Positions 32,702 to 47,589 of a stretch of DNA of 64,000 nt are shown one piece after another. A program made the position numbers and the translations under genes. The notes below the pieces were generated by a model, which saw only the letters and a list, made by a program, of their open reading frames with translations, was not told where the DNA came from and did not search any database. The stretch's first letter is position 1. Every line of letters begins with the position of its first letter. The stretch spans positions 248,001 through 312,000 of the forward strand of contig CATNEN010000010.1 of assembly GCA_950097015.1 (NCBI GenBank). The letters run 5' to 3'. Source of the DNA: Macrostomum hystrix. Lineage: Eukaryota > Platyhelminthes > Macrostomidae.

Positions 32702-34264
32702 ATGTCGTCTGAGTCTGTCCAGTTCCCTCTGCGCCGCGTACTGCTTAGCGATGACGTTGATCCGCGCTGTGTTCAGCTCCTGGCCGAGGCCGGCATCGAC
32801 GCCAAGCTTAAGGTTGGCCTCGCCCCGGGGGCCCTAATTGCCGAGCTGACTAGCGGCGGCTATGAAGGCCTGGTGGTCCGATCTGCCACCAAAGTCACCC
32901 GCCAGGTGCTCGAAGCTGCTACTTCGTTGCGTGTTGTTGGTCGGGCCGGCACAGGCGTCGACAACATCGACCTGGACGCGGCCAGTGAGCGCGGTGTCCT
33001 CGTGCTGAACGCCCCCGGCGGCAACACAGTTTCTGCCGCGGAGCACGCCTGCACCCTCCTCCTGGGCCTGACACGGCGCGTCCACCTCGCCGACGCCTCC
33101 ATGCGTGCCGGCCGCTGGGACCGCAAAAATTTCACTGGCACAGAGCTGCACGGCAAAACGCTGGCCGTGGTCGGCCTGGGGCGTATTGGACGCGAGGTTG
33201 CAAATCGGATGCGCGCATTCGGCATGCGCACCATCGGCTTCGACCCCATCGTGACGCCCGAGCAGGCTAAGGAGTTCGGCGTCGAGTGGATGGACCTTGA
33301 CAAGCTGTGGCCCGAGGCGGACGCCGTAACGCTGCACGTGCCGCTGCTGCCGCACACGGAGAACCTCGTCAACGCCCGCGTGCTTGCTAGCTGTAAGCGC
33401 GGTGTCTTCATTGTAAACGCTGCTCGCGGTGGCCTGGTGCAAGAAGAGGACCTTCTTGAAGCGCTGCAGTCCGGTCAGTGTGGCGGTGCTGGCCTAGACG
33501 TTTTCGCCGTCGAGCCACCGAAGGACGCTCGTCTGCTACAGCACGAGCGAGTGCTGACCACGCCTCACCTGGGTGCATCCACAGTGGAGGCGCAGAGCCG
33601 AGTCGCGGTGGAGATCGCCGAGCAGTTCGTTCGTTTAGCTCGCGGTGAAGGCGTTCACGGCGCCGTCAACGGCGAAGGCCTCGCGACTACGCCGGAGGCC
33701 GCTGCCTGGCAATTGTTGGCTCGACGACTGGCTCAGCTGGCAGCCGCTGGCGTCGCCGCCGGGCTCGCTGGTCCCAACGGAGATCGGCTTCACCTGCGTT
33801 TGCGCGCTCCTGCCGCACTGGCCCGTCTGGCTCGGCCGTTGCAAGCTGCAGCCGCTGCCGGCGCCCTGACAACCCGAGGAGAGGCGCGTGGTTTGGTCGG
33901 CGCTCTCGCCGCCGCGAACCGCCAGGGCATCGACATTAACTTCGAGGTGGCGTCAGCTACTGCCGAGACGACAAAGTCACCAGCGACGCTGACGCTGGAA
34001 GTCGACTGTCCAGACCGTCAGCCAGGCTGGTCCGTCGCTGGTATCAGCGTCGGGCCTTCGCTGACCCGCTGCTGCGGTCATGAGTTCTCGCAGCCGCTGA
34101 TACTGGAGGGCACAGTGGCACTTCTGCCGCCCGGAGCTCAGCAGCTGCCGCCAATTCAGCACCTCCTAGCAGCCGCTCGCTCCTCCGATGGTAGCTGCGT
34201 GGCCTGCCGGTTGGACGGTCCGGCTGCAATCGACGGCTGCAAACTGAGTGTGACCTTCAGCTGA
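32702..34264 (+). CDS. PHGDH: D-3-phosphoglycerate dehydrogenase, intronless
   Basis: A 520-aa protein from the ATG at 32702. It catalyses NAD+-dependent oxidation of 3-phosphoglycerate to 3-phosphohydroxypyruvate, the first committed step of serine synthesis in the cytosol. Visible are VVGRAGTGVDNIDLD, the Rossmann motif GLGRIG (G158-x-G160-x2-G163), and the catalytic triad in its usual places: Arg242 in NAARGG, Glu271 in FAVEPP and His289 in TPHLGAST, each six residues beyond the human numbering. The C-terminal half keeps the long animal-type architecture (human is 533 aa) but is Ala-rich and divergent, with a weak regulatory end (SVAGISVGPSL). No intron is needed, unlike vertebrate genes. 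A TATA box lies about 100 bp upstream. Confidence 0.96.
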   Translation: MSSESVQFPLRRVLLSDDVDPRCVQLLAEAGIDAKLKVGLAPGALIAELTSGGYEGLVVRSATKVTRQVLEAATSLRVVGRAGTGVDNIDLDAASERGVLVLNAPGGNTVSAAEHACTLLLGLTRRVHLADASMRAGRWDRKNFTGTELHGKTLAVVGLGRIGREVANRMRAFGMRTIGFDPIVTPEQAKEFGVEWMDLDKLWPEADAVTLHVPLLPHTENLVNARVLASCKRGVFIVNAARGGLVQEEDLLEALQSGQCGGAGLDVFAVEPPKDARLLQHERVLTTPHLGASTVEAQSRVAVEIAEQFVRLARGEGVHGAVNGEGLATTPEAAAWQLLARRLAQLAAAGVAAGLAGPNGDRLHLRLRAPAALARLARPLQAAAAAGALTTRGEARGLVGALAAANRQGIDINFEVASATAETTKSPATLTLEVDCPDRQPGWSVAGISVGPSLTRCCGHEFSQPLILEGTVALLPPGAQQLPPIQHLLAAARSSDGSCVACRLDGPAAIDGCKLSVTFS

Positions 34265-34826
34265 ACCTTCGTGTTGCTCCGAAGGTCTTCTAAATGACCA
34301 TAAACTGCGCGGCACAATGGGTTTCAATTTATTCGTTGACTCGTGTGCCAAATAGTGAACAACTTCGATCTCAATGTCTCGAAGCAAACCAAGCCACGAG
34401 TGCTTTTCCCACTCTGGCTTAGTCTCTGTCTCTTGTTTTTGCTTCTGTAACGGCATCCACCGGTCCTCGTGTACCTTTGGCTCCTGAATCGATTCTCTGT
34501 TGCAGCCATGCAACCTGCGGTTCTACATTTGCCGCCTTTAATCCATTCACTAATGTGGTTTTATGCCCAGCTTTTTCCGTGTTTTTTTAGTTTCCCGCGG
34601 TTTGGCAAGAGACACTAGTCGGTGGAACGGGGAGCTAATCTGTCACGCTGCATGGCCTCAATCCGGCTAAGTTAAGCAGCTTTTGGGACTCCGGAATTCG
34701 ACTATTTTCCCTTGAATTTTAGTTGAGTCCATGTGAAGCTAGCGCAGAAATTTTAGCTTATTTCTTGTATATGGCGGAGCGGCGGAATGAATGCAGTGAA
34801 AGCCACTAGATTGTTGTCTATCATTT

Positions 34827-34832
34827 AATAAA
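34827..34832 (+). terminator. AATAAA poly(A) signal candidate of PHGDH
   Basis: First AATAAA after the stop, about 560 bp downstream. It implies a long 3' UTR; an earlier variant signal cannot be excluded. Confidence 0.45.
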
Positions 34833-35047
34833 ATTTTGATCAGGGTTCAGTAAGTCGTGCTGTTTTTACGTCGTAAGTAAGTAGCTAGCAGTTTTATAAA
34901 CTGTTATTGGCAGGCTGTTTGTAAGTAATGGCTCTACTTTAGAATTAACTGATCGCTTAAGCTGCACATTAAAAAATAAATTACAAAAAAACTTCTCTTT
35001 GTTTCGTGCTCAGTAAATTGAGTATAGATTTCTTATTTTATCTCGTA

Positions 35048-35255
35048 CACTGCTTCCCGCTGTGAGTCATAAGTTGGCTATAATCACATTTGAGTAGATT
35101 TCTTATGTTCCACTGCTTCCCGCTGTGAGTCATAAGTTGGCTATAATCACATTTGAGTAGATTTCTTATGTTCCACTGCTTCCCGCTGTGAGTCATAAGT
35201 TGGCTATAATCACATTTGAGTAGATTTATTATGTTCCACTGCTTCCCGCAACTTT
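35048..35255 (+). repeat. Tandem repeat, 63-bp unit, about 3.3 copies
   Basis: CACTGCTTCCCGCTGTGAGT recurs at 35048, 35111, 35174 and (start only) 35237, an exact 63-bp period. The repeats are practically identical. Confidence 0.95.
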
Positions 35256-35609
35256 TTTAGAAAGCCTGGGAGCCAGGGACTGCGCAATAGCGAAAAGCAC
35301 TAGATTTATTGTCTTCATCACAACAAGGACATTTGATGATAAGTTAGATTGAAAACAATCACTTACTAGCCCCCCAAAGGGGAGGGCGAAATTAACAAAT
35401 ATACTTTTTACACCTAGGAGTAAAAGATACACAAATTAATAAATGAAGAATTTCTTCAACAACCAGTCGCAAATAACTATTTGACTATCACTTACTCTCT
35501 TTTGCCTATAAAAATCAATTCAAGGGCCTGTCTTATGTCGTCTTCAGTCAACATTACATTACATATAACATTACATTTATTCCTACACAATCAGCTGAAC
35601 AATGTCCCC

Positions 35610-35835
35610 CAGAAACGAGAACCAATGACCCCATATAGAAGAGCGCTCCCATGCCATTTAGCAGACCTAACCAATGAACCCCGTTAGCAGGTAACCAATG
35701 ACCCCTTTAAGCAAATAACCAATGCCCGGCCATGGAGTGGAGGTTCAATGCCACTGCAGTTAAGCAAAGCACCAATGCCCTTCTTTAGCAGCTAGAGAAC
35801 CAAGGACCCTCTTTAGCTCTCAATGCTTAGTTCCT
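35610..35835 (+). repeat. Degenerate short tandem repeat (ACCAATGaCCC...TTTAGCA)
   Basis: At least six diverged copies of a roughly 30-40-bp phrase pairing ACCAATGACCCC with TTAGCA follow one another. It looks like an old, decayed minisatellite, unlike the homogeneous arrays elsewhere. Confidence 0.6.
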
Positions 35836-36723
35836 TTTAATACAGGCAACCATGCAACGCCACCCATCTCCTTATTCATCGAATTATCCCTCATCAGCTC
35901 AGGCTAATATACCCTCTCATGAGAGGACAATGAGAGGAAAATTAGCTTAATGAGGTATTATTCGGATAGTGAGTAAATAAGCGACAAATTTGTTTTAAGA
36001 ATATTTTTAACATTTTAATGATGGCAAGTCAATTGGACTAGAAATGAGCTTTATGAAGCTTAAGTTAATAAGGGATTTTAGGCTATTCGATCGCAGGTAC
36101 AGGTAGCTTAATATCGAATACAATTCACTACTTTATTAACATTCCTAAGGATCAGTTTGCTGAATTAGAGGAAAACGGTGGTGAATGAGTTTACCCACAT
36201 GGGATAATAGTCGCCGTGTAATTTAATGTACCAAGAAAGTTGATTAGGAACAAAATTTTGAAAGTAAAAGTAAAGCATATCAAAGTTGTTCTCTGAAGAT
36301 AGTTAGAAAATAGTCACTTAGCATTGTCGATCACCTACTTTTAGAAAAATTGTATAAACAATCAGATCATTGCAGGGTCGAAGAAGGGACAGCCTACCCT
36401 AGCCTAACCTATTGCCTAGCATCGGCTCTTCTGGCTGTTGAGTTAAGGGAAGGGTTTAAAAATGAGCCTTATAAAATGGAGTCTCTCAGTGTTGGCTTGT
36501 GTTGGCTCTAATTATAAAATAAGAATCTCAGTGAGTACACTCAGTTTAGAGAATTAAAATAAAAAATCTGCAGTATGCACTAAAAAAGATCGCTCCCAGT
36601 ACCAACACGTTCAGTTTCTCAGCATAGCCAACCTCCCCATTCAGACAATCTCGCGATGTTCCGTAACTTTTATTCCGTAACTTAACGGTAAATTTAGTTT
36701 GCCTGCCCTATGCATTTCATCAG

Positions 36724-36773
36724 AGCTGCGCTTTTCCCAGGCAATGATACCAAGAAAGCGGGAAAGCGCAGCT
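36724..36773. repeat. Short hairpin: 14-15-bp inverted repeat, 21-bp loop
   Basis: AGCTGCGCTTTTCCC and GGGAAAGCGCAGCT pair with one bulged base around a 21-bp loop. It sits in a region (36360-36860) with two further similar CCTATTGCC...GCCTAGCAT phrases. No gene is adjacent. Confidence 0.6.
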
Positions 36774-37084
36774 TTTGCCAGGCAAGCCTGGAGATATTTT
36801 GATCTTTTTCCCAGTCTAGCCTATTGCCGTCGGGTGTTGCCTAGCATTTTACCTTTAATTGAACAACCCATTTAAAACAAGTTTTCCTAATAATTTCCCC
36901 CTTAATATTCGAATTTTGAAATGCAACTTGACACCTAGCAAAGCCTTAAAATTTCATTTTTTAATAAAAAATAGTTAGGCTGTTTTTTAAAAATCACAGA
37001 AAAATCATCCATCATACAGATCCATCACACAGATGAAATTAAGTTTGTCACTAGATAGCTCTCAAGTAGCTATTTTGCTTCAAA

Positions 37085-37325
37085 ATAAATAAAGTAAAAA
37101 TACGAAAGAAAGTTTTTTACGAAGAAGCTTTATGAAATTCTATAAAGCAACATTTTAAATAATATGTAATAATAGTACAGCTTTGGATCTGCTTCCAATA
37201 AAAATGTATTAACACTTTAATAAGAAAAAGTGAAAAGTTCCTATCTCGCCAGAGCATTTTTCTGTGAAAATCATTCTGTAATTTTTTTCCAAGAAACAAA
37301 GTTTCCTGTCCTTCTACTCCTAGTG
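37085..37325 (+). repeat. Dispersed repeat, copy A (pairs with 63085-63310)
   Basis: Shares with the copy at 63 kb, in the same order and orientation: AAGTTTTxTxxxAAAxTTC, GAAGCAACAT, ATCTGCTTCCA, AAAAGTGAAAAGTTCCTATC, CCAAGAAACxAAGTxTCC, and TCTAGTGGT. Neither copy has coding capacity. The family is unknown. Confidence 0.7.
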
Positions 37326-38454
37326 GTTTAATAGACTGCTAACTCATTGTAACATGAGGCCTATTGCACTTGTGAAATAAACTCATAGTTTCATACTTTC
37401 TTTTTGTAGGCCTAATGCCTATATTATTATTCCTGAACTTAGTGGCATGGCACTGGCAGCCATGTCCATAGGCCTAAGGCATAAGCAAGCCCTGACCCCT
37501 GACTCCATATTAAAGACACTGCGGCAATGTCCTAGTTTACCACATTAAATTATTTTGAGTTCAAAACCAGAAAAAGCAAAGTAAAACAAGTCAGTCCATG
37601 GTAGTCAGCAGTCACATTACCATCTTAAATGCCATAAGAATGGGCAACCCAGTCGAGAAAGTTTCTGAAGGTCTTCTCCAGATAGAGGCACCACCAGAGG
37701 TACTTGCTAAGGTGTGACTCAAACAGGCCATTGCTGGTGCCATGCATGCCCTGGAACTTTGGAACAGTACTAGTTCAGGCAGGTTGACATTCAGGTCACA
37801 TAGGTTAGTGGCAAGCAGTAAATCCATAACAGGAATGATTGTTGTTGGCACTCTAGGTTGGCCAGCCATGCCAGATATGCTGAAATGAAAAAAATTCAAG
37901 TCAAAATAACTCAGAAACTAGGACATTTCCGACACTGCAGCTAGCTATCTTTACCATTGAGGCATGGCAGTTATTGCTACAGCCAAGTTTAGGGATCTTA
38001 GTTCTTAAAAGGGTCAAAAATTGTACAATTGAATTGAAATCTTGAAGATCACCATATTTAATTATTTTACATGTTTATGTGCAGTTGTACCTAGTTTGGT
38101 AACAATGGTACAGAACAGGCTTTACTGGCAGTGGCACTGTTTGGTAACTGTAACAACTTGTAATTGTAAATGGTAAAAATGAGGATAGCTACCAAGTTGA
38201 ATAGGCCTAGTATTTTTGTGGGCTAAATGTGTAGAAGAAAATTATATAATACAAAAATGAAGTGCAAATTTAGAAATGTTTATAACACATACTGCAATCA
38301 TACTGATAAATGAAATAACTCAATTTTTTGTTACAATGGATTGTAGAGTTCCTTAGACAACAAAATCTTTGACAAGACTTTATAAGGCAAATAGCTTTGA
38401 ATATAGTGAATATATTTCATATAATAATATAGAAAGCTAGGGTATAGCTATTGC

Positions 38455-38745
38455 ACACTAGGGTTTTAGCATAGTGGTTAGAGTGTTGGACTCACAACTT
38501 AAAGGACAGGTTTGATTCCTGACTCCATTGGAAAAATTTGTGTCCCTTAGCAAGACACTTAACTATGCATTGCTTCAGTTCACTCAGCTGTTATATGGTT
38601 ACCAGCATTAGCTAGCATATTTGAGGCTATGTGTGACATCTCCTAGTCCATGGACTGAGCTGCTATATGCGGACTTCAGATGCACTGCAATATTTGCAGC
38701 TATGCTGTTAGCTGCACATCTGGCCCAATGTAATGCAAAGTAGGC
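38455..38745 (+). mobile_element. tRNA-derived SINE, second copy
   Basis: Same family as 18315-18605: A box TAGCATAGTGG (38467-38477), B-box-like GGTTTGATTCC (38509-38519), then GTGTCCCTTAGCAAGACACT and the TAGTCCATGGACTGAGCTGC and GCTGCACATCTGGCCCAAT blocks. More diverged by C-to-T type changes than the first copy, which suggests greater age. Confidence 0.82.
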
Positions 38746-39025
38746 ACATCATTTAATCATTTATTATTTTTTTATAAAACTACAACTTTAACAACATGTC
38801 GTTTTTATAGTCTTTGTTTTATTTTTGTTAGACATAAGAAGTTGTTATTCTAGCTGCTTGGCTTTAAATAAAATTACATTTCTATTATATTATGTAAAGC
38901 CCAAATATATTTTCAGTCTAAATATCTAAACTAGCTAGATATTATAACTATTATGCTTAACTACTCCTATCTGGCTTAAATGGCTTGACTATCTTCTAGT
39001 TGTATTTTGAACTCAAAACTGTCCA
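38746..39025. other. Intergenic upstream of MRPL52
   Basis: AT-rich; no conserved promoter motif seen. Confidence 0.4.
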
Positions 39026-42000
39026 ATGAAATTTCAGGCACTTCATCAGCTGCTTCGAAGCCCAGCAAAGTCAGTGGCTTTGCTGGCCGCGGCATTCAGA
39101 ACAGCTGGTGTCAGCAGCTGCAGCTTGCACACCACCCCCAGCCTGGCCAACATCAGCTGGTACCGGCTGCGCCGCGGCCTGCCACCTTCGGGCAATGAGC
39201 GCGGGCCGCTCACTGACCTGCCTGACTGGACTTTTGCTGGTGCGTCCGGACTGCGAATTATTCATTGGCCGGGTTGCAACTGCTTTAAGATGAGCGGGGA
39301 GGCAGATTCTACTCACTGATGCATCAGCTAGCAGATCAGGTGGCAGATTTCACTCACTGATGCATCAGCTAGCAGATCAGGTGGCAGATTTCACTCACTG
39401 ATGCATCAGCTAGCAGATCAGGTGGCAGATTTCACTCACTGATGCATCAGCTAGCAGATCAGGAGGCAGATTCTACTCACTGATGCATCAGCTAGCAGAT
39501 CAGGTGGCAGATTTCACTCACTGATGCATCAGCTAGCAGATCAGGTGGCAGATTCTACTCACTGATGCATCAGCTAGCAGATCAGGTGGCAGATTTCACT
39601 CACTGATGCATCAGCTAGCAGATCAGGAGGCAGATTCTACTCACTGATGCATCAGCTAGCAGATCAGGTGGTAGATTTCACTCACTGAAGCATCAGCTAG
39701 CAGATCAGGTGGCAGATTTCACTCACTGATGCATCAGCTAGCAGATCAGGTGGCAGATTTCACTCACTGATGCATCAGCTAGCAGATCAGGTGGCAGATT
39801 TCACTCACTGATGCATCAGCTAGCAGATCAGGTGGCAGATTTCACTCACTGATGCATCAGCTAGCAGATCAGGTGGCAGATTTCACTCACTGATGCATCA
39901 GCTAGCAGATCAGGTGGCAGATTTCACTCACTGATGCATCAGCTAGCAGATCAGGTGGCAGATTTCACTCACTGATGCATCAGCTAGCAGATCAGGTGGT
40001 AGATTTCACTCACTGAAGCATCAGCTAGCAGATCAGGTGGCAGATTTCACTCACTGATGTATCAGCTAGCAGATCAGGTGGCAGATTTCACTCACTGATG
40101 CATCAGCTAGCAGATCAGGAGGCAGATTCTACTCACTGATGCATCAGCTAGCAGATCAGGTGGCAGATTTCACTCACTGAAGCATCAGCTAGCAGATCAG
40201 GTGGCAGATTTCACTCACTGAAGCATCAGCTAGCAGATCAGGTGGCAGATTTCACTCACTGAAGCATCAGCTAGCAGATCAGGTGGCAAATTTCACTCAC
40301 TGAAGCATCAGCTAGCAGATCAGGTGGCAGATTTCACTCACTGAAGCATCAGCTAGCAGATCAGGTGGCAGATTCTACTCACTGATGCATCAGCTAGCAG
40401 ATCAGGTGGTAGATTTCACTCACTGAAGCATCAGCTAGCAGATCAGGTGGCAGATTTCACTCACTGATGCATCAGCTAGCAGATCAGGTGGCAGATTTCA
40501 CTCACTGATGCATCAGCTAGCAGATCAGGTGGCAGATTTCACTCACTGAAGCATCAGCTAGCAGATCAGGTGGCAGATTTCACTCACTGAAGCATCAGCT
40601 AGCAGATCAGGTGGCAGATTTCACTCACTGATGCATCAGCTAGCAGATCAGGAGGCAGATTCTACTCACTGATGCATCAGCTAGCAGATCAGGTGGCAGA
40701 TTTCACTCACTGAAGCATCAGCTAGCAGATCAGGTGGCAGATTTCACTCACTGAAGCATCAGCTAGCAGATCAGGTGGCAGATTTCACTCACTGAAGCAT
40801 CAGCTAGCAGATCAGGTGGCAGATTTCACTCACTGAAGCATCAGCTAGCAGATCAGGTGGCAGATTTCACTCACTGAAGCATCAGCTAGCAGATCAGGTG
40901 GCAGATTCTACTCACTGATGCATCAGCTAGCAGATCAGGTGGTAGATTTCACTCACTGAAGCATCAGCTAGCAGATCAGGTGGCAGATTTCACTCACTGA
41001 AGCATCAGCTAGCATATCAGGTGGCAGATTTCACTCACTGAAGCATCAGCTAGCAGATCAGGTGGCAGATTTCACTCACTGATGCATCAGCTAGCAGATC
41101 AGGTGGCAGATTTCACTCACTGATGCATCAGCTAGCAGATCAGGTGGCATATTTCATTCACTGATGCATCAGCTAGCAGATCAGGTGGCATATTTCATTC
41201 ACTGATGCATCAGCTAGCAGATCAGGTGGGAGATTTCACTCACTGATGCATCAGCTAGCAGATCAGGTGGCAGATTTCACTCACTGAAGCATCAGCTAGC
41301 AGATCAGGTGGCAGATTTCACTCACTGAAGCATCAGCTAGCAGATCAGGTGGCAGATTTCACTCACTGATGCATCAGCTAGCAGATCAGGTGGCAGATTT
41401 CACTCACTGATGCATCAGCTAGCAGATCAGGTGGCAGATTTCACTCACTGATGCATCAGCTAGCAGATCAGGTGGCAGATTTCACTCACTGATGCATCAG
41501 CTAGCAGATCAGGTGGTAGATTTCACTCACTGAAGCATCAGCTAGCAGATCAGGTGGCAGATTTCACTCACTGATGCATCAGCTAGCAGATCAGGTGGCA
41601 GATTTCACTCACTGATGCATCAGCTAGCAGATCAGGTGGCAGATTTCACTCACTGATGCATCAGCTAGCAGATCAGGTGGCAGATTTCACTCACTGAAGC
41701 ATCAGCTAGCAGATCAGGTGGCAGATTTCACTCACTGAAGCATCAGCTAGCAGATCAGGTGGCAGATTTCACTCACTGAAGCATCAGCTAGCAGATCAGG
41801 TGGCAGATTTCACTCACTGAAGCATCAGCTAGCAGATCAGGTGGCAGATTTCACTCACTGAAGCATCAGCTAGCAGATCAGGTGGCAGATTCTACTCACT
41901 GATGCATCAGCTAGCAGATCAGGTGGTAGATTTCACTCACTGAAGCATCAGCTAGCAGATCAGGTGGCAGATTTCACTCACTGAAGCATCAGCTAGCATA

Positions 42001-42739
42001 TCAGGTGGCAGATTTCACTCACTGAAGCATCAGCTAGCAGATCAGGTGGCAGATTTCACTCACTGATGCATCAGCTAGCAGATCAGGTGGCAGATTTCAC
42101 TCACTGATGCATCAGCTAGCAGATCAGGTGGCATATTTCATTCACTGATGCATCAGCTAGCAGATCAGGTGGCATATTTCATTCACTGATGCATCAGCTA
42201 GCAGATCAGGTGGCATATTTCATTCACTGATGCATCAGCTAGCAGATCAGGTGGCAGATTTCACTCACTGATGCATCAGCTAGCAGATCAGGTGGCAGAT
42301 TTCACTCACTGATGCATCAGCTAGCAGATCAGGTGGCAGATTTCACTCACTGATGCATCAGCTAGCAGATCAGGTGGCAGATTTCACTCACTGAAGCATC
42401 AGCTAGCAGATCAGGTGGGAGATTTCACTCACTGAAGCATCAGCTAGCAGATCAGGTGGCAGATTTCACTCACTGAAGCATCAGCTAGCAGATCAGGTGG
42501 CAGATTCTCAGTCGCCCCACCTGCACACTCCCACAGACGGCCGGCCCACGCCGTTCAGCACGTCGGGCCAGCAGCGGCGCCACGCGGCCAACAAGGCTCT
42601 GGCCGAGCAGGCTGTGGCCGCAATGCAGAGCGTGGACCTGGCCAAGCAGGCCCACCAGCTGCGTCAGCGAGTGGCGGAGGCGGAGGCGGAGCAGCGCCGG
42701 CCCCTGCTGCGGCCCAAAGGAGACGCACTGCTGGCCTGA
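39026..42739 (+). CDS. MRPL52: Mitochondrial ribosomal protein mL52
   Basis: Exon 39026-39239 encodes a Ser/Ala/Arg-rich presequence, then LHTTPSLANISWYRLRRGLP and ERGPLTDLPDWTFA, matching the [20 protein letters not shown] core of animal mL52. It ends in phase 1 at G|GTGCGT. Exon 42537-42739 starts after CTCCCACAG and restores the family sequence DGRPTPFSTSGQQRR, followed by a coiled-coil-like helix (ALAEQAVAAMQSVDLAKQAH) and the end PLLRPKGDALLA, like the human LKPKGASL. Product 138 aa; a component of the large mitoribosomal subunit. The start at ATG 39026 (MKFQALHQLL) is the only Met in frame before the core, though its AATTTCAG could instead be a splice acceptor with the start further upstream. 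The 3.3-kb intron is almost entirely minisatellite. Confidence 0.88.
39305..42508 (+). repeat. Giant intronic minisatellite, 41-bp unit, about 78 copies
   Basis: The 41-bp unit combines GATGCATCAGCTAGCAGATC with AGGTGGCAGATTTCACTCACT. Two main variants (GATGCATC and GAAGCATC) and several rare ones (GGAGGCAGATTCTAC, GCATATTTCATTC, AGCATATCAGG) are arranged in blocks. A block is repeated 984 bp apart (24 units): the rare AGCATATCAGG variant occurs at 41011 and 41995 with the same neighbouring variants. Each unit contains the palindromes GCTAGC and (main form) GATGCATC and the phrase CAG|GTGGCAG. Confidence 0.98.
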
Positions 42740-42963
42740 TGCTTCTGTTTAGATTATCGGCTCTTTCCATTGGAGCAGAGAATACATAAGCCTGTATTTA
42801 CTATCTGTAAGAGTGCAAGTAACTCAACTAGGGTTGAATATCCCTTCGATTGCGAACTGTCACTTTGGGTTCAAGTGTGTGCTACTTCTAGTATTGTGTA
42901 GAATTTATCAGTGAGTTCAGCCTAAAATCGTGCACCTGCTTGCGCATTTTCTGTCCAACTTTA

Positions 42964-42969
42964 AATAAA
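42964..42969 (+). terminator. AATAAA poly(A) signal of MRPL52
   Basis: AATAAA about 225 bp after the MRPL52 stop codon. The region up to 43478 has no other clear signal. Confidence 0.55.
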
Positions 42970-43478
42970 TTTGACCCAGGTGGTTTTTTCAGTGCCAGTG
43001 ATTGGCTGTTGTTGCTTTTCTGTATATTTCTGGCGCCATTAAAAGTTCAAGTGCTGCGCTGCCCAATCCCAAGCAAGTGCTGCTTTGTCTTAATTGCTTT
43101 ACTAGTTGCCGGGCTGGTTGTGCACTTTTGCTGGGTCAAGGCAGGCATTGAGGCCAGCTGGATTTTTGTCCATACTCTGAGCACTGCATGCTTTGTTACC
43201 TGCTGAGCAGCAGAGCTGTGAGCGCATGTGAGTGCACTGAGAAGAGTCCGGGGTTGACGGGTCGTCTATGCGATTCAGCCAGCCAGTACAGACAGCCCAG
43301 CCCCTGCTCAGCACATGAGAAGCACAAGAGTGAGGCAAGCTGTGCCTGGGGTGGGTGCGGGCAGTATTCAGCCCTCTTATCTGGTGTCGCGCATGCTTCA
43401 CGATCTGCTCAGATAGCGCCTCCGACCTACGGAGAAGAGATCGCTCGCAGAGAGCTGACTGCAGACAGTTTTGGAGCC

Positions 43479-46393
<2,915 letters not shown>

Positions 46394-47588
46394 TTAAACT
46401 CAGTTGCCTAAGTTTGTGATAAGAACTTGTACAGGACCTTCTTTTTAACTTGGGCGCGAGCTTTTTGTCGTCTTTTGTTTTAAAAAAACAGAGAATTGTT
46501 CTTTTCAGCCTTCATTCTTGCGTCGCGCACGAGGGATGCCGTTGCTATTTTTAGAAAAAATGTAGGAATTTTGACCTTGCTTGGCTCCAACCATTCGCGT
46601 GACACAGTCAGTCATAAATCACGAATATTCAGAATTTCATTGGAGTCGGATCATTTTTCTTACTCTGAACCTATATGGCCCCTACAGCTCATATAGGCTT
46701 TCATTTGGGAAAGATGCACGACTATCCTGTGCGCACTACTTCCACTTGTCAGTAGCGTGTAACAGATTTTTTAAAATTCGTGGTATTAGACTTTAATTTA
46801 GCCAAAAAGACAAATTTCGCTGTTTCAAAATCTTTCCTGTTTGCTAATATATATATATATTAGTTTTTGCATGTTAAGTGAGACTTTCTCCTAGCAATCT
46901 GAGACTGAATAGCAAAAAGCTTTATAGTCTTTATAGTTATGGCCAAACCTCGTTTCAGCGTATCATTTTAGGCACGCCTTGAAAGAAGTCTCACTTGGAG
47001 CAGCAAAAACTATTACCACATGTATGTGAATAAGCTTCTACACAGAGAATACAATTGGCTCGTATTTTATCGAGATTATACTCGATAATAATAATAAGCC
47101 TTTTTATGAGCTTGTTGACTTCTTGGCCACAATGTGGTCTGATGAGAACAGCTGCGTCCTGATTGCATTCAAAGGCAGTCTGGTCCGACTCAGGTTATGT
47201 AAAACGTTCTCTGCGAATTCTTGGCGACACTGCTGTCACTGAGAGAGGCCGAGACCTCCCTCCAATGCTTGCCCGCCAAGGAGCTAGGCCCACTTATCCT
47301 GACTTAATCCGCGATCACAAGATCCCGGATCTTCTGGGATCTGAGCTGAGGCGAGCCTTGATCCCTAATCCCCAGTGTCAGAATTCCACTAACACAATTG
47401 GGCGCGACAAATAATATTATTTAATCCTCGGCTCAGACTTGCCAGTTACGAACTTCTGTCTTCTCTTTTTCTGTTAAAAGCAATGTAGAAAAGCAATTTA
47501 GGCATGACATTCTGCTTGGTATTTGCTGCACTGTAGAACAGCTTGAAACTACGGCTTCAAGTTAGCTGTATTGACTGACAGACAACAG
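46394..47588. other. Intergenic, no supported gene
   Basis: Contains an (AT)n run near 46849-46861 and an ATAATAATAATAA run near 47085. At 47160-47410 a GC-richer island has an 83-codon frame ending ...NTNTIGRDK-like, perhaps a decayed transposon end, but no domain is recognised. Confidence 0.45.
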
Positions 47589-47589
47589 G

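Noticed and set aside
37612-37899. 95-codon minus-strand frame
   Set aside because: AT-rich region, no recognisable domain and no splice or poly(A) context.
39305-42508. CRISPR-like regular array
   Set aside because: Units are contiguous without unique spacers, in a eukaryotic intron; it is a minisatellite. The same applies to the other arrays.
43188-43478. N-terminal extension of the acyl-CoA synthetase
   Set aside because: The frame is open upstream of the ATG at 43479, but the composition is not protein-like and the family start fits 43479.
47163-47414. 83-codon frame in a GC island
   Set aside because: No domain or codon-bias support; perhaps a decayed mobile element.
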